64,000 nucleotides of DNA. Origin: Nelumbo lutea. Lineage: Eukaryota > Streptophyta > Magnoliopsida > Proteales > Nelumbonaceae. The stretch is taken from the NCBI GenBank assembly GCA_022828595.1, contig JAKGHH010000004.1, positions 54,276,422 to 54,340,421 on the forward strand, in the 5' to 3' direction. The notes beneath the pieces are model-generated. The model was not told where the DNA came from and did not search any database. It saw only the letters and a program-made list of their open reading frames with translations. Below, one piece after another: positions 12,896 through 23,043 of the stretch. The position numbers and the translations under genes were made by a program. Position 1 is the first letter of the stretch; each line of letters opens with the position of its first letter.

Positions 12896-12996
12896 CCTCC
12901 TAGGCATAACGAGAACTCCAGTGGTCCAACAAACGGTGAGCAAACAAATCAAGATGTTGAGTTAGAGAACCTCCAAATGATAGCTTATCATGAAGT
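12896..12996 (+). pseudogene. exon-like captured fragment of unidentified gene
   Basis: After 'ttccattttacag' one frame reads PPRHNENSSGPTNGEQTNQD then VELENLQMIAYHE, open up to the solo LTR. The composition (hydrophilic, N/E/Q rich) and the acceptor suggest an exon of a nuclear gene. I do not recognise the protein. It lies head-to-head with the MLF-like fragment, which is on the other strand. The 5 bases at its end (gaagt) are the solo-LTR target site. Confidence 0.4.
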
Positions 12997-14939
12997 TGAA
13001 GGGATGAGAGATCCATCCCATGGACGCCCAAAGATTGCGGAATAAGGGGGCGAATTTCAAAAATTTTTCTCTCCCTTCAATTGGGATTCACATTCCCTAT
13101 TTAGAAAATCATATTTTCAAGGATCATTCTTGAACTTTAAACTGAACCAAATCTGAACCAAAAGGAATATGAGAGAATTATACCTGATACGGAGAAGTAA
13201 TATCTCCCAACGAAGGTGTTCACGCCCAAGGAAGGATCCAAAGACTGCTCCCACTGAAGATGGCACAGTGCAGGATGGAGCAGAATCAGCAGTGTTCTTC
13301 CCCAAGAACTCTGTCCTTCGCAAGAATCAGTAGAATGGTACGTAAGCACAGCTTCCTTTTCAATTCTTTCTCAAAGAACTAATGTCAAAATCCAATCTTG
13401 ACTTCTCCCACAACTGGAGATTGAACTGGAAAACAGGGCGGCAAGAACAGGGAGGCAGCAAGAGAGTATTCGCAGGGTTCAGAATTCTCTCTTCTTGTTT
13501 TCAGCACTAAAGAGGATCTGATGTATATCTCCTAAAGGCTGCCGCCCCCTCCTTCTTTTTGTTAACTTAAAAGATCAGCTCCCAATCCCATTAGGAGCTG
13601 CTTATCCAAATCATATTTGGATCAGTCTTCTCTTCTAGTGATAAGGATAAACCCTTATCTTATCTGTAGATTAAATTAGCTTTCTCCTAATCCCATTAGG
13701 AGGTTTCTAGATCTGAATCACATTCAGATCTGGACTCTCTGAGTGGATAGGATTAAGATCCTATCCTATTTGCTAATCCATCTCAGAATTCGCCCCTTTA
13801 ATTAACTAAATAAATAGCCCAGTTCGAAATGGGCTTTAGGCCCATTAAGCTTATGTGCTCACTTAACCTTCCTAACTGCTGCCCAGTTGGGCTTCCTTGT
13901 ATGGCGTGGGACCCAAGCATTGATCTACACATCAGCCACATGGGTTCGGCCCAGCCTTTGTTACAAGGCCTGGTCGAATACACTGTTAAAGACAATGCAC
14001 CCCCTGAAACCCATCGAATGGGCTCTATGGGCCCAACACTTACCCTAAGTGGTCCCTCGGCCAAGCCACCTTGTAACACCCAAGGACTGTGGGCAGATGC
14101 AAGATTAGCCCATAAGGTATTATCCTCAATGGTCTTACACTTAACCTCTCAGCCCTTAATGATCATACACTGCCCGACAAGAGAGGACCTCTCCCTCGGC
14201 TGCAAAGAACAGTGTTGCACTCTCTACTTATATGGATCTCGGGAATTAAAACTTTTTTGCAAACATTTTATAAACCATAATATATATATTTTTATATCTC
14301 ATATAAAATATACTTTGCAAAACAAATCTCAACGGTTGAAATCAGCTGCCGACAGTCTTGGTTTCCAACAGTGAGAGTGCATCCCCGATCATTACCTTTG
14401 TCCGACAAAGGGGCTGATCCTGTCACTATGATCACCCACTCAGATGAAATCTCGGATTGTCCCAACATACCCAGGTTTTGACCCCCGCTAAGGATCTCAC
14501 TGATTGGTACATCAAAGACAGCCAGATCCGACACCTAGTGCAGTATCATAATCGAGTCTAGGGGTCGGGTGTAACTTTCCAGTTTTGCCCATCAATCTCC
14601 AAGGTCCAGGGCAATACTGGAAATCTGGTCCAGTTGAAAGATTCAATTAATCTCACACTGTATGTGCCTAGGGTCTCACCCCAGTAGCTAAGACAAGCCA
14701 CTCCAACCGACTTGGTGGCACCACAGTGTCAGCCTTGTCAGGATAGGTCTCCCCAGACCGACCCACTGGCTGTGAACATTCTAAACTAACACGAGTCTCA
14801 ATAAGTGTCCAGTTTAAGGGTATTACACAGAAACATACCAAGGGAACATGAATCAAATATGCACTTTTATTCATTTACAATAAACTCATAAAGTACATCA
14901 ATTTTGATTGAAGCTAAGGGCATACAAAACTGTCTAACA
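12997..14939 (-). repeat. solo LTR of family K, 1,943 bp
   Basis: It matches the LTR at 148-2102 throughout, with the same terminal TGTTAGA...CCCTTCA in minus orientation. It is flanked on both sides by gaagt (12992-12996 and 14940-14944), a perfect 5-bp target duplication. No primer-binding site or purine tract adjoins it. This is the product of recombination between the two LTRs of a full element. Confidence 0.95.
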
Positions 14940-15012
14940 GAAGTCCTCTCGAAACTCCATGTATGGCTCGACCAGTAGTTGTATCAGCTTCTCTGTTCTC
15001 GTCTACAGTCAC
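14940..15012 (-). pseudogene. MLF-like gene fragment, third captured exon
   Basis: On the minus strand, after the acceptor TATTGGTCAG, it encodes VTVDENREADTTTGRAIHGV then SRGL. The next codons, HDK, lie across the solo LTR, left of 12997. This resembles the conserved core of plant and animal myeloid leukemia factor (MLF) proteins. The open frame stops matching the family after HDK. Confidence 0.65.
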
Positions 15013-15087
15013 CTGACCAATAAAAGAGAGGTTTTAGTTTAAAGAGTCCCATATCAGCTAAACTGTCAACCAAATAGATGTACATAC

Positions 15088-15251
15088 CCCATCACTGCCA
15101 GTCCTTCTGGTTGTAGATGAAGTATAATATGCCCCATTGGCACCTCCATAAGTAACAGTGGAACTCTAAAAGCTATAACTACAAGCCCAGGGACGTGCTC
15201 TATCTGCCCTGTTATAGTCATTCCAATACTGAACATGCTTGCTCTTCCTTT
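15088..15251 (-). pseudogene. MLF-like gene fragment, second captured exon
   Basis: It encodes WNDYNRADRARPWACSYSF, a TAG, then SSTVTYGGANGAYYTSSTTR and RTGSDG. The SSTVTYGG...TSS.TRR signature is the MLF core. Splice sites are intact on the minus strand (acceptor ATCTTTTAG, donor GG/GTATGT), so the copy was captured as genomic DNA, not from mRNA. The in-frame TAG replaces a glutamine-type codon. Confidence 0.65.
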
Positions 15252-15380
15252 CTAAAAGATAAAACACAATGAATCTCTACTTCAACAGTATATACATTAG
15301 CAACTTCAAGAATATGAATATAATAGCAACTACAAGAGTATATATATAGTTTCAGTATGCAATTACAGCAAGGACTTAAC

Positions 15381-15796
15381 CTTGAGATTCATCATCTGGA
15401 TCCTCAACATACGGTTCCTTTACCTAGAATGCTTCCTAGGGTTTTCAGTTTTCTCTTTGGCTTTGGCTCCTTGTTCTTCTTCGGCCTCATCTTCAGATGT
15501 TATCTCTTTGATAATCGACCCCTTTGATTTACTGGATTATGGAGCTTGATGCTCCAAGAATCCATCTGGATGCATATCTGAGTCTCCAAAAAACTTTGAA
15601 CTTGACCCAAACATGCTTGGTCCAATCATACTAGATTCAAACATGCTTTGGAATGGAATAGTGAAGAAAGGATCATCGAAAGGGTCCCTTCCCCCAAACT
15701 AGAGATTAGACTCCTGTGGCTACCAAAGCCACTAAAACCACCAAATTCAGCAAAAGGATCGCCAAAACCAAAGAAATCACCTCTACCTCTCTGCAT
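15381..15796 (-). pseudogene. MLF-like gene fragment, first captured exon with start codon
   Basis: An ATG at 15794-15796 opens MQRGRGDFFGFGDPFAEF, and a glycine/phenylalanine-rich N-terminus follows. After a one-base frameshift near 15695 it continues RDPFDDPFFTIPFQSMFESS, an acidic stretch (ITSEDEAEEEQ) and, after a second frameshift near 15420, YVEDPDDES up to a GT donor. An in-frame TAA near 15541 is a third lesion. The DPFF.xPF motif is typical of MLF proteins. It is a dead copy. Confidence 0.65.
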
Positions 15797-16325
15797 TTTT
15801 TCCACGTACTTATTCCCTGAGAAAACCCATAATAAGATAACACCCCAAGGAACCAAAAATGAAGGAAGATTCAATGAACCAAATATATTCAAGATTCAAG
15901 AGGAAAATGAAGGACGATTCAAGAAAACCCATAGGATGAAGAAATATCAAACATACCTCTCAAGAAAAGGAAAACCGATGGATTTGGAGTTCAGATCTCT
16001 CTTCCGACGAGGGAAGTGACCTAAAAATGAAAAGAAAATGAAAATGAGTTCATATCTCTCATTACCTCGACAGATGGATGGATTTGGAGTTCAGATCTCT
16101 CTTACCTCTATCGCAGAACCTTTCTCTTCTCTATCGAACACTCGAAGAGAAAATAGTTGAAACCTATGCTTATTTACTTTGACCAAAATTGTGGCAAAAT
16201 TTCCTTTGTTTTTTTATAAAGCAATATTTTCACCTATTTTTTATGCAAACCTTGGTCTATACACATTTTTGCATCGAAAATAGGCATATTTTTTAACTCT
16301 TACCAAACGAATGCAAATTTGGAAC
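15797..16325 (-). other. upstream region of the MLF-like fragment and right end of the insert
   Basis: It contains pyrimidine-rich sequence and a diverged direct repeat of 'gatggatttggagttcagat' at about 15977 and 16076. It probably includes the captured 5' UTR and upstream DNA. No coding sequence was recognised. Confidence 0.4.
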
Positions 16326-16334
16326 GGTTAGCTA

Positions 16335-17446
16335 CTACTTTTGATTGGCCCCTCCACCAGTTTGATGTTAAAAATTCCTTCTTGAATGGAGACCTACATG
16401 AAGAGGTGTTTATGTCTTTTCATCCAAGGGTGTATGGAAAGGAAATGTAAGTGAAGGTGTGTAAACTGCAAAAATCCATTTATGGTTTCAAACTATCTCC
16501 TCGAGCATGGTTTGAGAGATTCAGAGTTGCCCTTGTCTCTTTTGGTTACACACCAACTCAATCTGACCATACTTTGTTTTAGAAAAGAAGCAACTCCTTG
16601 GTGACTTTTCTAATTGTTTATGTTGATGAAATTGTAGTTACAAGTAATGACACCCAAGAGGTGATTAAGCTCAAAGATTTCTTAACTCTGAATTTGAAAT
16701 CAAGGATTTCGAAGATCTCAGATATTTCTTGGAAATTGAAGTTGCTAGATCTAAGGAAGGTATATTCATTTCTCAATATATGTTCTTGACCTCCTTGCAA
16801 AGACTGGTAAACTTGGTGCTAAACTAGCTTCCGCCCCTATGGACCTCAATCATGAGCTCTTTGCTACTAATGGTGAACTATTGTCTATATCTCTGCATGA
16901 CTCGGCTAGATATTTCCTATGCAATGAATGTAATTAGTCAATTTATGCATTCTCCTAGAGATACACATTTGGCTGCTGCAGAAAGAGTTTTGTGTTACTT
17001 GAAAGGCACTCCAGGGAAAGGAAATCAACCTCAGGATGTTGTGCTTTGGTGGCAGGGAACACTGTCTCATGGAAGAGTAAGAATTAGTCTGCAGTAGCCA
17101 GATCCTTAGCTAAAGCAGAGTACAGGGCAATGGCACATGGAGTGCCATAATTATTGTGGCTAAGATCTCTTTTGGAAGAGTTGGGTATTAACTATGTGAA
17201 GCCAATGATGCTCTATTGTGACAACCAGGCAGCTATCAACATTGTACATAATGTTGTTCAAAATGACAGAATTAAGCACATAGAGTTGATACTTGATAGA
17301 CATTTTATACAGGAGAGAGTTGCTTCAGGGAAGGTTTGCTTGCCATTTATCTCTTCAGAAGAGTAGTTGGCTAATGTTTTGACCAAAGGTATTCCAAAGG
17401 GGAAGTTGACACACTATATAAGCAAGTTGGGCATGATTGACATTTG
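16335..17446 (+). pseudogene. Copia H reverse transcriptase C-terminus and RNase H
   Basis: It resumes with TTFDWPLHQFDVKNSFLNGD, then HEEVFMS, a stop, KSIYGFKLSPRAWFERF and the active-site strand LIVYVDEIVVTSND, where the second aspartate is glutamate. Frameshifts follow. The RNase H part shows RLDISYAMNVISQFMHSPRD, AKAEYRAMAHG, LLEELGIN, YCDNQAAINIV, IKHIELILDRHF and LANVLTKG. A stop (TAG) follows FISSEE near 17366. It would have copied the element's RNA; YVDE plus the stops exclude that. Confidence 0.85.
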
Positions 17447-17472
17447 ACATCTATGCTCAGCTTAACAGGGAG

Positions 17473-17797
17473 TGTAGAGAGACTGAGACGAATGGGCCCT
17501 AGTATCTGTTTTTATGTTTAAGTAGTGTGTTATATTTTTTTGTATGTTAATGGGCCTGTTAACCTCTTTTATAAGTTCTTGCTTAGCTGGCTGCCCATAT
17601 AAGGGCAAACTTGTAATTAACCTAGTTAATGAAGATTAATAAAAGAATTAGTATGGGGAGAGAGGAGATCATTCAAACTCCTTTCTCCCTTCTTCTCCAT
17701 CATTTTCTTCTTCTTCTTCTTCTTCTTCTTCTTCTTCTTCTTTTTCTCCTATAATCTAAAATATTTTACTATTCTTTTATTGGACTGAATAACATCT
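17473..17797 (+). repeat. 3' LTR of Copia H, 325 bp
   Basis: It matches the 5' LTR but is about 20 bp longer because of a (ctt)n expansion at about 17707-17742. Many single-base differences make this the most diverged LTR pair among the complete Copia elements here. Confidence 0.85.
17707..17742. repeat. (cttctt)n microsatellite inside the H 3' LTR
   Basis: About twelve ctt units, absent from the 5' LTR, so it expanded after insertion. Confidence 0.9.
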
Positions 17798-17802
17798 CTT
17801 CC

Positions 17803-18357
17803 TTAAGAACTAACCTTTCTTTTCCCCTTCCTTTCTTCGTTCCTTTGATAACCTTTCCACCAATCCATGGCTGTCCCACGCATTTTTGTTGCTATAAACT
17901 TCACTGTCCTTTCTTCATTCATTTCCTTCCAATCAAAATAATTTTCAATGCTGTCCAACCAATCTAGAAACTCTTCAGGTTCCAACTCACCATCAAGCTC
18001 ATTGTTATGAAGTTGAACACCATGCTCTTGATTGAATTGTAAAGCTTGCACTATTCGGTCTTCCCATCGTTGGTTGTTATTTCTTTCATGTTGATCACCT
18101 TTAGGTTGCTCAATGTCTTCTTCCCTTGATTCTTCACTAATAATGTCAGTGGGTTGTTCATCAACTCTAGGTGCTTGTTTTCATCTTCCTAGCCCCAAAT
18201 CACTTGCTACATCACCATCCCTAGCAGCAGTTTGAGCTACAAGGTGAGCAAGATGCTTAATCCATTTTTGCAGACCTCTTATAGCCTCTTGGAAAACCTC
18301 TACTGTGACATGTTGTGGTCTTCAAGCACCCCTACCATGTCCACCCCTTGCAGCCAT
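17803..18357 (-). pseudogene. gypsy A gag, N-terminal part
   Basis: The ATG is at 18355-18357 (MAARGGHGRGA). Two TAG stops and then a long frame follow, with NNNQRWEDRIVQALQF and the gag core GELEPEEFLDWLDSIENYFD, KEMNEERTVKFIATKM and AMDWWKGYQ. These are the hallmark plant gypsy gag motifs (F.DW...E..F.W, K..A..L.G.A..WW). It is cut at 17803 by Copia H and resumes at 7164. Confidence 0.88.
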
Positions 18358-18401
18358 ATAGCAAAACACAACAAGGAGATGAACTTTGAAGCAAACCCAA
18401 A

Positions 18402-18421
18402 GAGCTTGCTCTAATACAACT
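18402..18421 (-). other. degenerate primer-binding site of gypsy A
   Basis: On the minus strand, AGTTGTATTAGAGCAAGCTC, a decayed form of the TGGTATCAGAGC site, adjoins the LTR edge at 18422. Confidence 0.65.
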
Positions 18422-18492
18422 TGATGTGGACAAAAAAATAAACTACATGTAGCACTTCAAGTGTACAACAATAAGCACAAGAAATACCAAGC
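18422..18492 (-). repeat. 5' LTR of gypsy A, part inside the MITE insertion
   Basis: It begins tgatgtgg (CCACATCA in element orientation) directly after the primer-binding site. The last 8 bases (taccaagc) are the MITE target duplication. The LTR continues at 35272. Confidence 0.6.
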
Positions 18493-18707
18493 CATAGTTG
18501 TCAAGGCAACGCCTAGGCAACAAGACGCACCTTGCCTAATTGCCAAGCAGCTTTGTACTATGTATTATAAAATACTTTTTTTTTTCTTTATTTTTTGACA
18601 TTATAATTATAAAATAGGCACTATTAAACTAAAATATTCATTTTGTGTGTTTATATACTGATTTCTTTTTATTATTTTCTTATTTGTTAGGGTTTAATCA
18701 ATATATA

Positions 18708-18999
18708 TGTTGAAGTTCGACCTGCCCTAGAATTTTGTCTTGTTCGTTGACTGTAAAGTAAAGTGAACAACAAGAAGTAGAAGTAGGAGAGGAAAGAAGA
18801 AGAGAGAAACGAGAGAAGGTCTGGTTCGAATTAGAGAAAAAGTTATCCTTAGATTCGGCCAGACCTGTTATTATATTATTAACTTATTGGAAAAGACTTA
18901 AGTGCCCTTATTTAAGTAAGAGGCACTCGAACTAACATAACAGTACACATCAACATTCTCAACAAGTGCAAAGACCAAAATACCCCTTCACTAACACCA
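18708..18999 (-). repeat. 3' LTR of Copia B
   Basis: It begins tgttgaagttcgacc on the + strand. The conserved part ends at 18999. Six more bases to ctaaca (19005) precede the purine tract, so the exact edge is 18999 or 19005. Confidence 0.85.
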
Positions 19000-19118
19000 C
19001 TAACACTCCTCCTCAAGCTGGTGAGTATATATCATATAATCCTAGCTTGTTACATATGCAGTCCACTCTCCCCTGATTCAAACCTTTTGTAACCAAGTCT
19101 GCCCACATGTTTCCCATA

Positions 19119-22008
19119 CTAACATATGCAGTTTCTATCACTCCATTCAGCACCTTCTCTCACAAAATGACAGTCAACTTCGATGTGCTTGGTTCTTTCA
19201 TGAAACACCGGATTGGAAGAGATATGAACCGCTGCCTGATTGTCACAATAGAGCTTCATTGGAGTACTGATATCATATCCTATCTCTTGTAGAAAGTTCC
19301 TTAGCCACACTAATTCACAAGCAGTATGTGCCATGGCCCTATATTCTGCTTCTGCACTGCTTCTTGCCACAACTGTTTGCTTCTTACTTTTCCACGTTAC
19401 CAGGTTACCCCCCCAGAAAGGTGCAATAGCCTGTGATAGATCATCTATCAGACATAGAACCTGCCCAATTAGCATCAGTGTACCCTTTACTACCAGTTTT
19501 CCACCACTCCTGTACAGCAAACCACGACCAGGAGCTCCTTTCAGATACCTCACAATCCTTAGCACTGCATTCCAATGTGGGACCAAAGGTTTCTGCATGA
19601 ACTGACTCACCACACTAACCGCAAATGAAATATTTGGCCGAGTAATTGTTAGATAGTTTAGTTTGCCTACAAGTCGTCGGTATCTGCCAGGGTCTTCAAA
19701 TACTTCACCTATATCACTACTCAGCCTCGTATTTGTTTCCATAGGTGTCTCAGTCGGTTTAGTACCTAGCAACCCTGTTTCTTCCAATAAATCAAGTACA
19801 TATTTCCTCTGACACAAATTAATGCCATGCTTAGATCTTGCTACATCTATGCCCAAAAAGCATTTCAACTTGCCAAGGTCCTTTGTCTGAAAGTGTTCCT
19901 ATAGGAATGCCTTCAATCTGTCAATGCCCATTTTATCATTCCCAGTCACAACGATATCATCCACATACAACACCAATATTATTTTGCCTGCCGAAGAGTC
20001 AAGACTGAAGACAGAATGATCAACTTGGCACTGTTTCATACAAACTTCTTGACCACCTCACTGAACCTACCAAACCATGCTCAAGGGGACTGTTTAAGTC
20101 CATATATAGCCTTTTTAAGTCTGCATACCTTACCATCCTCCCCCTGAGCAACAAACCCTGGTGGTTGCTCCATGTAGACCTCCTCGAGCAAATCACCATG
20201 CAAAAAGGCATTTTTGATATCTAGCTGATGTAGAGGCCAATCATACATAGCTGCAAGGGAGATGATGACACGAACTGACCCTATCTTAGCAACCGGGGAG
20301 AATGTCTCTATGTAGTCAATGCCATAGGTTTGGGAGTACCCTTTGGCAACCAGCCACACCTTTAGGCGCTCAACACAACCATCTGGCAAGTACTTAACAC
20401 TATACACCCACTTACAACCGACAACCTGCTTCCCAGGAGGAAGAGCGGTGAAGTCCCAAGTGTGATTATGATGCAGAGCAAAGAGCTCTTCTTCCATAGC
20501 ACGACACCACTCTGGAGAGGTAAGGGCTTCATGGACATCCTTAGGAAAAACCACAGAGGATAACAAAGATATGAACTGGCGATGGGAGGCAGAGAGGTGA
20601 GTAGGTGAAACAAAATTGGAAATAGGGTGCAGGGTGCAGGTACGTTTACCTTTCCGGAAGGCAATAGGAAGATCTAGGTAGGAAGCTGATGTCGGAGCTG
20701 GAGCTAGATTTGTTGACGGTGATGAAGCCGGAGAAGCTGCAGTCGGTACACGCAGGTGATGTGTATACACGTGACGGATGGATGGACGGTCAACAGATCG
20801 TGGCACCGGAGGCAAGGATGTAGGCATGACTGGAACCAGAGGAGGTGGATCAGCCACAGGAAGAGGAAGAGGAGGTGGTGATATGGAGGAAGTAGTATCA
20901 CCGGACCCCACGAAGAACGGAGTAGACTCGAAGAATGTAACATTAGCACATACCAAGGAACGACGAGAACTGGGATGATAACACGTGTACCCTTTCTGAG
21001 TTCGGGAATAGCCAAGGAAGATACACTTCAGGGAATGTGCATCTAACTTGTCAGTCCCGGGACCCAGATTATGAACGAAGCAGACACACCCAAATACCTG
21101 AGGAGGAAGCGGAAACGGAGACATGTTGGGGAATAAGACACTGAAAGGAGAACGACCATCAAGAATAGATGTGGGCATCCGATTAATTAAGAAACAAGAG
21201 GTGAGCATTGCATCGCTCCAAAAGGTTTTGGGAACATTCATGTGGTGCATGAGGGAGCGTGCCGTTTCTACAATATGTCGGTTCTTTCTCTCAGCAACCC
21301 CATTTTGTTGCGGAGTGTAGGCACAGGATGTTTGGTGTATAATGCCATGTTGGTCCAAGTATTCTTGAAAAGATGAAGTCAAGTATTCACGACCATTATC
21401 AGAATAGAAAATTTTGATGTGAATGCCAAATTGATTGCGGATCTCAACATAAAATTTCTGGAAGATGGCAAATAATTCACTTCTTTCTTTCATTAAATAG
21501 AGCCACGTCATTCTTGAACAGTCATCAACAAAAATAACAAAATATATGTATCCATTATATGACATCACTTTATAAGGACCCCAAACATCTGAATGAATTA
21601 AAGAAAAAAGGCTCGACAGACGGTTATCGACCCTAGAACGAAAGGGAACACGATGGTGTTTCCCAAATTGACATGACTCACAATCTAAAACAGAAAGTTG
21701 ACTCAATGAAGGGACTAAGGACTGCAACACTTTCAGCGAAGGATAACCAAATCTACAATGCCACTGGAGAGGAGAAATGGATGACTGAAGGGTCGTTGAC
21801 TTTCTTCCACCACCATCAAGATAATATAGTCCACCGGCTTCATGCCCTCCACCAATCTTCATCCTCGTCTTGAGATCCTGAAAAACACACATAGAGGGGT
21901 AAAATGTGATGGAGCACTTAAGGGACTTGGTCAGCTTACTAACAGACATAAGATTAAATGGAAACTTAGGTACAAATAAAACAGAGGATAGGGATACAGG
22001 GTCTAGGT
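19119..22008 (-). pseudogene. Copia B pol (protease end, integrase, reverse transcriptase, RNase H)
   Basis: On the minus strand from 22008: LMSVSKLTKSLKCSITF, the pre-integrase motif (CESCQFGKHH), then integrase with all catalytic residues (HSDVWGP, YSDNGREY, NGVAERKN). Reverse transcriptase follows: CKWVYSVKYLPDG, YGIDYIETFSPVAK, QLDIKNAFLHGD and YGLKQSP, then a stop at 20081. The active-site strand LVLYVDDIVVTGND lies in a shifted frame at about 19945-19985. RNase H (KHGINLCQRKYVLDLLEET to YCDNQAAVHI and TKHIEVDCHFV) ends at 19119. A frameshift and stops near 20.0-20.1 kb and 19.89 kb disable it. This is the best preserved integrase in the window. Confidence 0.9.
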
Positions 22009-22298
22009 TGTTAGAATGTTAAAGTGATGTTCGGCTGATAAGAGTTCTTATTAGCCCAGTCTTATGTTTAACTTATCTTGTAACTGGGCCTGTGTTAATG
22101 GGCCTAATCCTGTTTAGTGATTTAAGTCATCTGGGTGTCCCATCACTAATCAGGGCATCCCAGTAATTTCTTGTACCTTGTACTATATTCATCTATAAAT
22201 AAAAGACTGGTCGACTGCCTAGTACAGTTCGACATTCTCTTCAGTTCTGTGGTTCTCTTCTCCTCCTTGTTACTTCGAGTATAGCTCTTCAGATTACA
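22009..22298 (+). repeat. 5' LTR of Copia C, 290 bp
   Basis: It starts TGTTAGAATG and ends AGATTACA (canonical TG...CA). A TATA-like 'tctataaataaaag' lies near 22190-22205, which fits a promoter about 90 bp before the LTR end. Confidence 0.95.
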
Positions 22299-22310
22299 TG
22301 GTATCAAAGC
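22299..22310 (+). other. primer-binding site of Copia C
   Basis: tggtatcaaagc, initiator-Met tRNA type, directly after the 5' LTR. Confidence 0.85.
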
Positions 22311-23043
22311 ATTAGCTCCTTCCTGGTTTCAGCAGGTGCACTCTCTTCTCTTGCTGTCTTTTCATCTTCTCTCTTCTTTTTCTAGGTTGCTGCAGTAAAG
22401 ACCTAGGAGTGTAAGAGAGTAAAGCAAGTTCGAACCTAGGGTTTCTCTTGGTTGTAGGACTCAAGGGAAGTAAGACCCAGAAGTAAATGTCCTACTAGAT
22501 TATTTCCAGCAAGTAGTAGCTATTGGACTACTAAGAGAGGTCTGTATAGGACAGACCTGGTTGAGGGCTGATTCAACAGTCCTAGCACTAGCCGAGAGGG
22601 GGAGAACTTCCTCTACAGTTGCAGCTTCGTGCTCTAGCAAGACTTGTGCAGAACAAGTGGTAAAGACTTAGCTTCTTCTACAGTTGCAGTTTTGGTGCAT
22701 CAGCTTCTACAGTTGCAGTCTCGGTGCATCAGCAAGACTCTTACAGAACTGCGGCAACTTTAGTTACAGATTTTCTTCAGGTCGGTTATCAGCCCTACTC
22801 TTGGACTGAACTGGTTCAGTTACAGACCTTTACTTTTTACCAAACTGCAGAAACTTTTGCACCACACAGTTGCAGCCTTAAACTTTTACCAGCACTGTGA
22901 ACTGGTTCAGTTACAGACCTCTACTTGCTACTGTACCCGAACTATGAACACTTCTACCAGTACTGTGAACACAGTGACCACTTTGGCCAGTCCTTAACAG
23001 AATCACCTATAGTACTGTGAACAACTCTTGGACTGAAGTCAGG
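22311..23043 (+). other. untranslated leader of Copia C
   Basis: About 730 bp with many short upstream open frames and repeated 'cagttacagaccttactt' and 'gttgcagtc' phrases, but no gene. The preferred gag start is the ATG at 23044; an in-frame ATG at 23017 is also possible. Confidence 0.6.

Larger units (their letters stand above)
10850..16325. mobile_element. insert in Copia H carrying host gene fragments (possible Pack-TIR element)
   Basis: The sequence interrupts the H reverse transcriptase. Its ends carry a short imperfect inverted motif: gctgcgtttggt near 10853 and accaaacga near 16301. Such GTTTGGT ends are common in plant TIR transposons. Inside are intron-containing exons of an MLF-like gene (minus), an exon-like piece (plus), a 229-bp MITE and a large solo LTR. 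No transposase was recognised and no target duplication could be found, so the class is uncertain. Confidence 0.45.
7165..17797 (+). mobile_element. Copia retrotransposon H, + strand, 10.6 kb with inserts
   Basis: LTRs at 7165-7469 and 17473-17797 flank gag, protease, integrase, reverse transcriptase and RNase H remnants in Copia order. The flanking bases are cttct (7160-7164) and cttcc (17798-17802), one mismatch from a 5-bp duplication, and the gypsy gag frame continues across them. About 5.5 kb of unrelated DNA sits in the reverse transcriptase (10850-16325). Many stops are present. The integrase has lost two catalytic residues and RT has YVDE for YVDD. Confidence 0.9.

Noticed and set aside
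20778..20978. Glycine- and arginine-rich frame on the + strand
   Set aside because: Antisense shadow of the proline/serine-rich linker of Copia B pol.
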